64,000 nucleotides of DNA, taken from contig NC_135254.1 of the NCBI RefSeq assembly GCF_964204865.1, positions 9,181,001 to 9,245,000 on the forward strand. The letters are read 5' to 3'. A program made the position numbers and the translations under genes. This stretch comes from Styela clava. Lineage: Eukaryota; Chordata; Ascidiacea; Stolidobranchia; Styelidae. Positions 48,968-58,520 of this stretch are shown here, piece after piece. The notes beneath the pieces were generated by a model. It was given only the letters and a program-made list of their open reading frames with translations, was not told where the DNA came from and searched no databases. Every line of letters starts with the position of its first letter. Position 1 is the first letter of the stretch.

Positions 48968-49322
48968 CATTAGAGAAAATTAACAAGAAAATTTACTCTT
49001 AAAAAAAAATAAAAACATCCCCTAAGAAAGGTATTAACAGTAAGAATACAAAACTCGTAAAAAACACAATGTGTATGTCCATCGGCAGGTATTAACAAAA
49101 TATGAAACACAGTGGAACGAAATATCAAACAGTAGAAAGCATTCCTGAAAGTATAACAAATATAAAGCATACTATTTACAAAATACACAATAAAAATACA
49201 AAAAAGTCCCAACTACAAAATCCAATAAACCCTATCTAAAAACACTAACTAGTCCTACCTAACCATATACATTATAGCACAATTCCCAATGTAATTCAAA
49301 ACAAAATGTTACAGCGCATAAA

Positions 49323-49736
49323 TCAAGTATGAAAATCATCCAAGTAGGCAGGTCTACGCCTTGTCCTACCAGAACGAGTAACAGTCTGATGATCAGAATC
49401 CCTAACAGGCAATTCAGGATTAACTTCTGGTTCAATAACAACATCCTGTACATCATCATTGGAAATAGCAATATTGTCTGGGAAATCGGCATTAATATTA
49501 GGTAAATTGTCACAATCTTCCATCAAATATAAACGAAGATGATCAACATGAGCTATTCTACAATTACCAGTGTTAACATTCTTGATACGATAAACAAAAT
49601 GTGAAAAACAATCTAACACTTCAAAAGGACCTATCCAACCAGTCGAAAGTTTTCTACTCTTAGGAGGATAAAAATACCACACAAGATCACCAACATTAAA
49701 GGATAAAGGCTTAACAGTTGCATTAAAATTACGTTT
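49323..49736 (-). pseudogene. pol: Gypsy integrase C-terminal region beyond nonsense codon
   Basis: Same frame as the upstream integrase, open for about 137 codons after the TAG. It contains the GPY/F-type module (WIGPFEVLD) and an acidic tail ending in an arginine-rich patch (SGRTRRRPAYL). Continued openness shows the stop is a recent point change. Confidence 0.85.
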
Positions 49737-51977
49737 CTATCGAACAGCTGATTTACCCAACTGTTCTCGAGCAAATTCAAAAGCTTCAGATGTAGCATTA
49801 TCAAACCATTCAACAAATTCATCATAACACTTAGGGACATTATGATCAGGAGGTTTACCAAAAAGTAAATCAGTCGGCAATGAAATTTCACGTCCCAACA
49901 TTAAATGATTCGGAGTAAAACCTGTACTTTCATGTACAGTAGATCTATAAGCCATTAAAAGATAAGGAATGTGTTCATCCCAGTCTGTGCGGCTAGAATC
50001 TACAAATGCTTTAAGCATTTGCTGCAAGGTCTTATTCATTCTTTCACATAGACCATCCGACCTAGGATGATAAGGAGTCGTACGGGTTTTATCAATTTCA
50101 AATAAGGAACACATATGCTTAAACAAATGAGATTCAAAATTAACCCCTTGGTCACAATGAATAATTCTAGGAGTACCAAATCTACTAAAAAATTCTGTTA
50201 CAAGCACATCGGCTGTAGTACTGGCCTTTTGATTAGGCAAAGAATAAGCCTCAACCCATTTAGTAAAATAGTCTGTGACTACTAAAAGATGTTCATTGCC
50301 CCGTTCAGTTTCAGGTAAAGGACCCACAAAATCAAGACTAATTCTGAGAAGTGGCTCAGTACAAATCATTTTACACATTTCTGCACGTCGTTTCCCATGA
50401 GGGGTTTTGGTAGCAGTGCAAGCTTTACAATAACGACACCAAGAAGATACTTGGCTGTGCATTCTAGGCCAATAAAACCGTTCCCTCAATTTTTTATAAG
50501 TTCGTTCTTTACCCAAATGTCCACCAGTACGCAACTCATGGAGTTGTCGGTACATTTCGCGACGCAAAACTAAAGGCAACACAGTTTGAAAAATGGATTT
50601 CCCTACAGGCGCGGATGGCAAAAACTCCCGATGAAGCACTCCATCGATGACTCTCAATAATTTCCACTGGCTGCACAGGATCCGAACTTCTCTGGAGAAA
50701 AACAAGAGTTCTGCAGCTGGGGGTGGTTGATCCAACGTTTCCTTCATTGTCAGTACTTTAGAGATGTTATCGTCCTTCATCTGCATCTCACGCATATCGG
50801 TCGATGAATAAGAAGCGAGCCATTCCATAGAATTACCATGACTCGGTTGCAAAGCAGCAACTTTGACAGTTTCCAATTCACACGGCTGATCACCATTCCC
50901 ACAACTAGTGCAGGAATCACGCTTACATCGGCGACGAATACGACTCAAACCATCAGCATTGCCATGCTTGGAACCAGCACGATGTTCAACTGTAAAATCG
51001 TAAGTGTCCAGAACTGATATCCAACGAGCTACAATGCCTTCAGGATCTTTAAAATTCAGAAGCCAACGTAGTGAAGCATGGTCAGTTCTCAGTTTGAAAT
51101 GTCGACCCCACAGGAAGTGACGAAAATGTTTGACCCCCCACTGCAACGCAAAAAGTTCTCGATACGTTGCACAATATCTCTTCTGTGCCTTGTTAAGGGT
51201 AACGCTGGCATATGCAATGACTTTTTCCTTGCCATTCTGAATTTGACTTAAAACTGCGCCAGCTCCAAAACCAGAACAATCAGTATCTAAAATGAATTCG
51301 TCTCCATCTTCCTGTGGAAATGATAAAACAGGAGAACGAACTAAAAGTTCTTTCAAGCGAAGAAAAGCGACATCACACTGCTTTGTCCAAGCAAATTCTA
51401 CTTTCTTCTTTGTCAGATGAACAAGAGGATGTGCAATGGTAGAGAAATCTTCAACAAATTGTCTGTAATAATTACAAAATCCAAGAAATGACTGCAATTC
51501 TTTGACATTAGCAGGCTTGGGCCAATCACGAACAGCAGCAATTTTTCTATCGCTACAGCTTACACCATATTCAGATATTACATGTCCCAAATATTCCACT
51601 TTACGACGAAAAAGTTTACACTTCTCCGGCTTGAATTTAAGTCCAGCAGCACGAATTCTTACAAAAACTTCACGTAAGCTGCTCATGGCCAGATCAAAGT
51701 TTTCGCCATAAGCCAAAATATCATCTAAAAATGCGAGACATATTTTCCATAAAATTCCAGCCAAAACTTTGTCTATTAAACGCTGGAAGCAAGATGGCGC
51801 ATTGGCCAGACCGAAGGCAAGAACACGGAATTGAAAATGATTATTTCCTGGCAAGCTGAATGCTGTTTTTTCCCGATCTTCTGGGTCGAGTTCTACTCGC
51901 CAAGTCCAACGATGAAAACCACTTTGCTTTACCCAATGCATCCAAAATATCATCAATTCTTGGCAAACTGTAGGCAT
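49737..51977 (-). pseudogene. pol: Gypsy pol, RT palm, RNase H and integrase
   Basis: Real RT sequence begins near VELDPEDREKTAF (residue 28 of this frame). The polymerase motif is FLDD (83-86) in place of the commoner YxDD. RNase H starts at LDTDCSG (about 230). The integrase zinc finger is H480, H487, C517, C520. The catalytic triad is Asp549, Asp609 and Glu645, with the last two 35 residues apart as in D,D-35-E. The frame is cut by a TAG at 49737-49739 that separates the core from the integrase C-terminus. Confidence 0.92.
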
Positions 51978-52983
51978 CTTTGATGGTTACCAGATTAATT
52001 TTCCGGAAATCGATACAAAAACGACAACTTCCGTCTTTCTTAGGAACGAGAACAATAGGCGAATTATAGGGACTTTCACTCGGTTCTATTACACCTTGAG
52101 CAAGCATGCTCTGTACTTGTTTCTCTGCGATTTCTCTTTTCGCCCATCCCATACGTCGCGGTGGAACTTTGATTGGTTCAGATGTTGACGTTTTAATCTT
52201 ATGTTTGACTACAGAAGTTCGTCCCAGTTTGCCATCAGGACCAGCAAAAATATCCTGAAATTCGACGAGCAAATCATGAACACTTTGACGTTGTTCAACC
52301 GTTAAATCTTCTGGATCGTCGACGAGCTTCTTCAAATGTTCAGGTAGTTCCCTGGTGTCCATGACATCACCAGGCACCACTTGTTCCAGAGAAGAGACAG
52401 TCAGGTTTTCTCTTGGGCATAGTAAACCGATTAGCAAATCCGCAGGTATTTCTACCGCTTCCTTGCTAACATTGACCACCATGAGAGGCACTAAAGAGCA
52501 TGAGGCGTCCACAACTCCGGGAAATAAAAATAAACCACGATGGCCATACTCGCTCTCAAACACACACGCAGCCTCTGCCACAGCTATGACGTCACTATTG
52601 GGTTTCCATGGGCAATTCAAACGACCATAAATCACCATCTCACACTCTCTGGGAACAGTCACACATTTATCTACAACAATTCTACAACTAGGAACAGACG
52701 AAACAGGCTTAGTCAGGGAAACAGTTTTACCATCAACCTCCATTTGACCTACAGACATATGCAAAACACAGTCATGCTCTTGGAAATAATCCATACCAAG
52801 CAAACCATAGGGGGAACCAAGATCAGCAACAATCACTCTTTGAAAAGCACACACAGAATCAATACAAATTTTCAAATCAATCATACCACGAGCTTTCAGA
52901 GAAGTACCATTAGCAGTTTGAAAACAAACATCACAAGGAGACAAATCACACTCCTTTCCACCAATAGAACAAAAAAACTGCAT
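51841..52983 (-). pseudogene. pol: Gypsy pol, protease end and RT N-terminal part
   Basis: 380 codons. The first part contains the second protease signature (GLLGMDYF); the RT fingers follow (QGVIEPSESPYNSPIVLVPK, then CIDFRKIN and SLPRIDD). The frame leaves the RT sequence after SSLDLAS at about 51895: the four or five residues that normally come next are missing and the reading shifts, so the last 18 or so codons are out of frame. Confidence 0.88.
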
Positions 52984-53169
52984 AATCTATAAGTGTAGCA
53001 GCACTACCAGAATCAATAAGAAAACGTACAGTAATGCCATTCACATCAACCATAGCATACCAGCTAGTGGGTAATCTCAAAGAACAAATCAAATTATCAA
53101 AATCACGGTCCATGCATACATTCGTCATCTTCCCAGTAGCAACTGAGGACCCCCGTGCTACTGATTTCT
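52946..53169 (-). CDS. pol: Gypsy pol, protease segment
   Basis: Opens in the -1 frame relative to gag. Contains the aspartic protease active site DSGSAATLID preceded by VRFL, as in retropepsins. The frame is lost at a run of seven T on the coding strand (plus 52971-52977), where the remaining protease/RT frame lies one base over; a single-base insertion explains it. The frame as it stands gives a truncated protease. Confidence 0.85.
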
Positions 53170-54669
53170 GTTTAAAGGCATATCATTATTCTTGGGAGCA
53201 GGGTGAAACTGGGGAATATTCCCACCGTCACGAGGAGTTTGGCCATTCCCACCCCAGGCAGAATTTGAGCTATTCCCTGGTGAAAAATTTCCTACAGGGC
53301 CACTGACCGTTTGCTGAGTCGAATAAGCAGAAGGCTGCGAATTCTGTGGAACATAATATCTATCACACTGAGAAGCTATATGACCCCTGCCATTACATAT
53401 CTGGCACAGATTCTCTGGACAATTTCTACGTATGTGACCCTTGGCACCACAGCCATAGCAAGTAATACCTTCATTCCTACGCCCACCCTTCTGACGAGAA
53501 AATCGGAGTTGATGACCTTTGTCACTCATAGCACGAAAACTGTCAAGCATCTCTTTAATATCATTCCGCAGCTTACTAAATTCAGATTCACACACACCAT
53601 CATCACGCTCAGAATTATTCACAACAGCTACCATGGGCTTACTAGCACGATTACAACCAGGTGTACTGTGCGTAGCATCAATAGAATGACAAACATCAGC
53701 CACAGTAATTAATTCATCCAAACTCTGAGTCTGTCTGATAGTCAAAGTCTTACACATCTCGAAATCAGGAAAACCTGAAATGAAACGCTGCTTAATCAGA
53801 TTCTCACGAGCAATAACATCCAAAGAAGGATAAGCCTTCCTCGACAATGCACGAAGAGAAGTAGCATATTCCGTTGGCGTCTCAGTGGCCAACTTCTTCC
53901 TGTTATTAAACAAAGTAGCAAAGTATGACTCCTTACCCTCTGGATAATAACGCTTTTTCAAGTGATTCACTGCAACACTCAAACTGTGTCTATCTGGAAG
54001 GGATAATTCATTCAACAAGGACAAAGCCTTCTCACGCATACATGCAGCAAAATGAACACCAGCAATTTTATCAGTCCATCCATTACAGGTAGTAATGGAT
54101 GAAAAATGACACAAATAATCATCCAAAGACATACCATCACCATTAAAAGTATCAGGCTGGATATCCACTCTCATACTATTATTCATACCAAAAGGAACTG
54201 CCTTGCAATCAGTAACGTTACCATTCACACTTGCATGCATAGGTGTAGACTGGTCAACCACACACTCATCAGCAAAATTCAATTTTTTAATAGTACCGGT
54301 ACCATTCATCAAACATTCATTATCAGGGCAGTCAGGTTCACCATTCCTATCAACACTCTTGGGCACCTCAGGGGTTTTCAGAATAGGTTTAGGAATAAAT
54401 GATGGCACCTCACCCTCAGCCATGGCCTCGTCAATGCTCTCCAGACGGCACAACACCCGTTCGAGTACTTCCTTCATGCCAACATCTCTTTCTTCAAGTT
54501 TTGCAACACTAGCATAGACTATTTGCAGTTGTCTAGCCAGTTCTTTATTTTCAGCTTCTAGTACTTTATTCTTATCTCCAATTTCTTTATTTTCGGTTTC
54601 CATCTGGGAAATTTTATTCCATATTACATCTCGTTCCTGGTCGCAATTCTTTCTTCGGTGTGACATCAT
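53158..54669 (-). CDS. gag: Gypsy gag polyprotein
   Basis: 503 residues, intact. A charged heptad-like N-terminus (about 20-75) is probably coiled coil. The capsid-like retrotransposon gag region spans about 170-330, with KKRYYPEGKE and FISGFPDFE. Two CCHC zinc knuckles follow: C404-x2-C407-x4-H412-x4-C417 and C422-x2-C425-x4-H430-x4-C435. The tail is Gln/Asn/Gly/Pro-rich. It would package element RNA into cytoplasmic particles. The start is 57 bp inside the 5' LTR. The frame ends 9 bases after a slippery heptamer, where pol overlaps in the -1 frame. Confidence 0.93.
   Translation of the reverse strand: MMSHRRKNCDQERDVIWNKISQMETENKEIGDKNKVLEAENKELARQLQIVYASVAKLEERDVGMKEVLERVLCRLESIDEAMAEGEVPSFIPKPILKTPEVPKSVDRNGEPDCPDNECLMNGTGTIKKLNFADECVVDQSTPMHASVNGNVTDCKAVPFGMNNSMRVDIQPDTFNGDGMSLDDYLCHFSSITTCNGWTDKIAGVHFAACMREKALSLLNELSLPDRHSLSVAVNHLKKRYYPEGKESYFATLFNNRKKLATETPTEYATSLRALSRKAYPSLDVIARENLIKQRFISGFPDFEMCKTLTIRQTQSLDELITVADVCHSIDATHSTPGCNRASKPMVAVVNNSERDDGVCESEFSKLRNDIKEMLDSFRAMSDKGHQLRFSRQKGGRRNEGITCYGCGAKGHIRRNCPENLCQICNGRGHIASQCDRYYVPQNSQPSAYSTQQTVSGPVGNFSPGNSSNSAWGGNGQTPRDGGNIPQFHPAPKNNDMPLNRNQ
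53170..53176 (-). promoter_or_regulatory. Putative -1 ribosomal frameshift heptamer
   Basis: TTTAAAC in the gag zero frame (X-XXY-YYZ as T-TTA-AAC), three codons before the gag TAG. The protease frame is open in the -1 frame across this site. TTTAAAC is a classic slippery sequence. A short hairpin (CAGT, loop, ACTG) may follow; no pseudoknot was computed. Confidence 0.7.
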
Positions 54670-54725
54670 GAACTTTTAATCAAAAAATCGTCTGATTTTT
54701 CAATTCTGGCGCTAGCTCGTCAATT

Positions 54726-55142
54726 TGCAACGGTACGACTTAACCGGAATACCGGTAGGTGCTCGCCACTGATACAGTCTAGTAATACTGTAATAATTAG
54801 TTCAGAAGATCCAATGTGCTGCAAAGACACACAAATAGGTTCGAAGTTCACGATGCAAACGAAGAGACTTTATTAAAATAGTGTAAAATCCACGCTTAAA
54901 GCAGATAATATAAGAGCGACAAAATACGGTCCTCACTCAGCGACAGCAAAAGCAAGAAGAGCGAACACTGCGTACGCAGCACAGTTCACATATGCAGTGG
55001 TGGGCGGAGTCGAGTAACTGAATCTAACTATTGGGCGAATTAGGGCTCAGACTCCACACACCAATGCATATGCAATAACTAGACACTAAATATAAATAAA
55101 ATACAAAATAATAAAAAATAGGACAATTCCAGTCCCGCCACA
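54726..55142 (-). repeat. 5' LTR of gypsy element
   Basis: 417 bp, same sequence as the left LTR as far as I can see, hence presumably a very recent insertion. It should hold the promoter of the element. Confidence 0.93.
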
Positions 55143-55823
55143 CATGCAATAACGGTAGGCCTCACAGTCAATTCAATCTGGGGAAAATCACCAGAAATAC
55201 ATACGTGTGTACCAAGGTAGGCCAACATATATTGTTTTCGATGCCTATGATATATTCTATATGTTACTTCTTATATGAAATAAATTTTTATAGAAGCAAT
55301 CCAACGGTATGCATTGCAATATTACGATCACAACTTTCTTCACTTCTTTCTCATATTGAGCAATTTCCCCACTTTCCTGCTTCATTGGGTCATTTTCTTC
55401 AGGTGCTTGCTCAGATTGATCATTTTGCACTTTTGAAACCGTCTTGTCAGCGTTGTTAGCAGAAGAACATCTCCAGAAAAAAAGCACAAAGAACTGTTTC
55501 AATTTTTCAGCTAATTTTGCATTCTATATTTTTCTCCCTCCAGCCCCACGTTTCATGGTTCGAATGTTAATGAATTTTCACTATTATTTATCAATTTACA
55601 ATTTCATCTATACATGAGTATAACGAACGTCATTTGCCAATTGCGATCAGTGAAAGAACAAATTGCATTAATTGCTGACTGCCAACTATTTACGACTGTT
55701 GTTGAATTGAAATACGCATATGTTATTATTTGATTAAGACAAAATATGAGTTCCAGTTATTCCAAATTTTTATTTTATTTATTCAAACATTAAAACAAAG
55801 AATCCCTTTTGCACCCTCTAGAT
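55143..55823. other. Spacer right of gypsy element
   Basis: Apart from the weak exon at 55335-55470 nothing is supported. Confidence 0.4.
55335..55470 (-). CDS. Possible exon, Ser/Glu/Gln-rich
   Basis: Between acceptor-like TTTTTTTCTGGAG and a weak donor GTTGTG the minus strand is open and reads SSANNADKTVSKVQ and QAPEENDPMKQESGEIAQ, biased like a real disordered segment and like the tail of the death-domain gene upstream. Its entry phase (2) does not fit the orphan exon at 57237, so no gene model could be built. Confidence 0.3.
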
Positions 55824-56079
55824 CAGGATTACTCAACTGGCGGACCGCGGTTATCCCCACTTTTCAAGTTTCCTTCCATAAAATGACTTTAATAGTTTTG
55901 AATATATATGAAATGAACTATAACACCATATTGAACAATCTAAATTTGCTAATAATCATTAGCCGATCGAGGAAGTGCCCGTTCAAGGATGCCGAAATAT
56001 AATTTTTGGATAGACCGGAACCGAATAACTTTGACGTTTTGTATGCGAATCTCTGGTAGAAAATAGTTGAGTAGCCCTG
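55824..56079. mobile_element. Non-autonomous hAT element
   Basis: Ends CAGGATTACTCAACT and AGTTGAGTAGCCCTG; flanks CTCTAGAT (55816-55823) and CTCTAAAT (56080-56087) differ at one base. 256 bp. Confidence 0.8.
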
Positions 56080-56999
56080 CTCTAAATATCCCACTGGCAC
56101 TGGAAGACCTAACCTGTTGGCGCATGTCTGAAACCTGTACCCGCGACATGATATCAACATTATAAAGAGGCAAATAAAACATTGTTTAACTGTCGAAACA
56201 CACAGATTGGCAAAGAATATATCTAAAACACAGTTAAACGTAACTTTCGAAACTAATTATGAAAGCATGGCTAATCGAAAATAGGCACAAAATGCAACGA
56301 GAGAGAAATCAAGCAAGTATTTACTATATTAAAATAAAATTGACTATGATAAAAATGTTGTAATTTAAAAACAAATACAGCATAAAATTGTTTGAAATCA
56401 GCACTTGAGCGAATAATTTTCTTCATATCCTGTTCATATTTGACTTTGCACAAATTGTGTGTCATTGTTATTTTCGATGTTTGAAGAAATAAGTGGCTCC
56501 ATTTCAATTTCCTCATTCCGTTCAACTTCTAAAAATATTTCATATTGTCGCCACAATGCACATTCAGGTCATGCTATTGCATTCATGATGTGAGAATCAC
56601 TAGGCATTCTCAACTTTCAATATCTCATTTACAGGGTGGCTCAAAAACAGAACCTAGGTCATCTTAGATTATTCCTGATAGTATCTGTGTAAAGTATACT
56701 CAAGTACAAGTGCAAGTATAAAGAAACGTTTAGATAAAATCATACACAAACAGAAGTTTAGGAGTTACATAAATTTTCTTCATTTTCATATATTAAGAAA
56801 TTTGTTGGTTTTGTTTTTGGTCACCCTGTTATATATATATTTTACATTTTTATTGGCTCAGCTAGCTTAAATCATTTATTGCAAGCAATTTTTTGCTTTC
56901 TCTTCAAAAAAAGAGAAGCCATTGCTAGGCAAAGAGCCACTTTAGTTTGGAAGAACGGAATCTTTCTGGTTCAACATCATTGATCTGTATTAAGTATTA

Positions 57000-57105
57000 T
57001 CATCTTGCGTAAGGTGGTCGGGTTAGGATTTAAACATGATATTTTGACCTGCGATGGCTTTTTAAGACTAACACTTCAAATCACTAACCACTGGGGACAA
57101 TATGA
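57000..57105 (-). repeat. SINE-like sequence, tRNA-related
   Basis: The minus strand reads CCCAGTGGTTAGTG...GTGTTAG and ends CCACCTTACGC; the 58640-58800 copy has GTGGTTAAAGTGTTGG and the same CCACCTTAC end. The first part resembles a tRNA A-box region. Degraded, tentative. Confidence 0.4.
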
Positions 57106-57236
57106 ACTACATCAACAGTTTCAGTCGTATATATGCCAAATGTTGTTTGAAATAATTCAGCTTATCATCTCTGAAATACGAAAAAAAGTAGTATACTTTG
57201 AACTCATGATGTTAAATAAATAAAAACAATATTTAC

Positions 57237-57277
57237 CTGGTTCATTTTCAGTCATGCTTGACGAATGTGTAAAGTCA
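57237..57277 (-). pseudogene. Orphan duplicate exon of death-domain gene
   Basis: 41 bp between acceptor TTCTTTAG and donor GTAAAT, encoding DFTHSSSMTENEP. It enters in phase 2 and leaves in phase 1, exactly like its paralog 60347-60408, and is seven codons shorter. It lies downstream of the last exon of the gene, so it is either a relic or part of an unrecognised second copy. Confidence 0.55.
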
Positions 57278-58075
57278 CTAAAGAAGAAAAGAGATGAAAA
57301 GTAGGAGGGCGTGGTATTTTTAGTTATGCATCATAATTAGAGGTATTTATTAATTAAATATGTCTACTGAAGAATTTCAATACTGAAAAAGCTGGACCAG
57401 GGATTGGACTAGGATAAAATAAGCTGCCAGTACTTTTTCATAGCAGTTGCTTAAATATTCCGAAATTAAGTTATGCTTTTAAAGAAATACACCCAAGCTT
57501 TAATTTGATAAAACACGCTCAAAAAGAGCATCCAAGAACTTTTAATGGTATTCATAGTTGGATGCAACATCCATTGCATCTCAACATTCATGTCCATGTA
57601 TTTGAGCATAAATCTCTTTTCTTAATGTAGATGTTAGATTGAAAGAAACTCACTGCATAAACGTCCATTCGCCACAGCCTAATGATGCATAAAAAAAAGC
57701 TCTTGCACAAATGGAATTTCCACGTAAGTAATTTTTCTGTAGTAACAGGTTTTTGACCTTTTTTGAGTCCTATCCACCCAAGTTTTTCCTTTTTTAATTC
57801 ACGCGGACACTTATTTAGGGAAAATGTAATACTTTATTTCGTCAAGCTTCTCCGTCGATATTTTTCAGCAAACTAAGTGTTCCCCGGGACAGTACCGGTA
57901 CCGTTCTGAGTGAACTCATTTGACACTAACAAAAAAGTTAAGAATTGTATTGCCATCAAATTGAATTGCCATCGAATTGAATTGCCATCAAATCATTAGA
58001 ACAGTTTCCTAACCGGGGATACACATTAATGCAAAAATATGAACTATTTGAACGGTGCAAAATTTCACAAAAATC

Positions 58076-58177
58076 GGAGCTCCAGAAGTATGTACATTAA
58101 GATGGCGCACAACCTGAACATAGTGTGTATACCGGTTCAAGTTGTGCGACATCTTGGTACACATACTTATGGAGCGG
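58076..58177. mobile_element. Foldback/MITE family, short type C copy
   Basis: GCTCCAGAAGTATGTAC, AAGATGGCGCACAACCTGAAC, then their inverted counterparts ending CATACTTATGGAGCGG. It shares the outer end with types A and B but has a different inner arm. About 100 bp. Confidence 0.75.
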
Positions 58178-58368
58178 CCAATAATCTGATTAAAATAGAA
58201 TCTTTATATTGAGGAAAGGGAAGTGTACAGCCTTAGTCTTACGGTACAAAATTGGCAAACTGGGAACAACTGGATCAAAACATCGAATTAACTTTCCTTT
58301 CTCCAAGATAAATATACATATTTTATTCTATCAAAGCTATTTTAATAACGAAGCAAACAAATAGTTAT

Positions 58369-58520
58369 TTACTTATCAAGAACAACGAATGTCCCGTTTG
58401 GATCATCTTCGTTATTATCAACATCTCCATACACTTTATCGTCATCAGTGGATTTCACTGTGTATTCTCTATTCTCATCTGGTTCAATACCAAGTCCTTC
58501 TATTTTAATTCGATTTGAGT
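58369..58520 (-). CDS. Death-domain gene terminal exon
   Basis: 152 bp from acceptor TTTTTTCAG to TAA. Acidic (STDDDKVYGDVDNNEDDPNG) ending FVVLDK. Entry phase 1 fits the previous exon. Confidence 0.75.

Larger units (their letters stand above)
48538..55142 (-). mobile_element. Ty3/gypsy LTR retrotransposon, full length
   Basis: 6605 bp bounded by two 417-bp LTRs that look identical by eye. Order on the minus strand: LTR, gag, protease, reverse transcriptase, RNase H, integrase, polypurine tract, LTR. Integrase after RT/RNase H defines the Ty3/gypsy (Metaviridae) type; there is no envelope-like frame. The flanking 4-mers CACG (left) and CATG (right) could be a target duplication with one change. 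Pol carries three breaks: an extra base in a homopolymer, a small deletion in RT and a nonsense codon. I could not see a canonical TGG primer-binding site after the 5' LTR. Confidence 0.95.
56634..57320. repeat. Diverged copy of the 59920-60460 block
   Basis: Collinear similarity with the region around exon 60347-60408: shared TAAATTTTCTTCATTTT, TTTTGTTTTTGGTCACCC, TATATGCCAAATGTTGTTTG, TTTGAACTCATGATGTTAAA and GACGAATGTGTAAAG words in the same order. It includes a copy of that exon. TACAGGGTGGCTCA near 56633 and GTCACCCTGTTA near 56820 could also be MITE ends inside it. Confidence 0.7.

Noticed and set aside
52355..54517. Plus-strand ORFs of 90-150 residues over the gypsy element
   Set aside because: Threonine/histidine/serine-rich antisense shadows of gag and pol.
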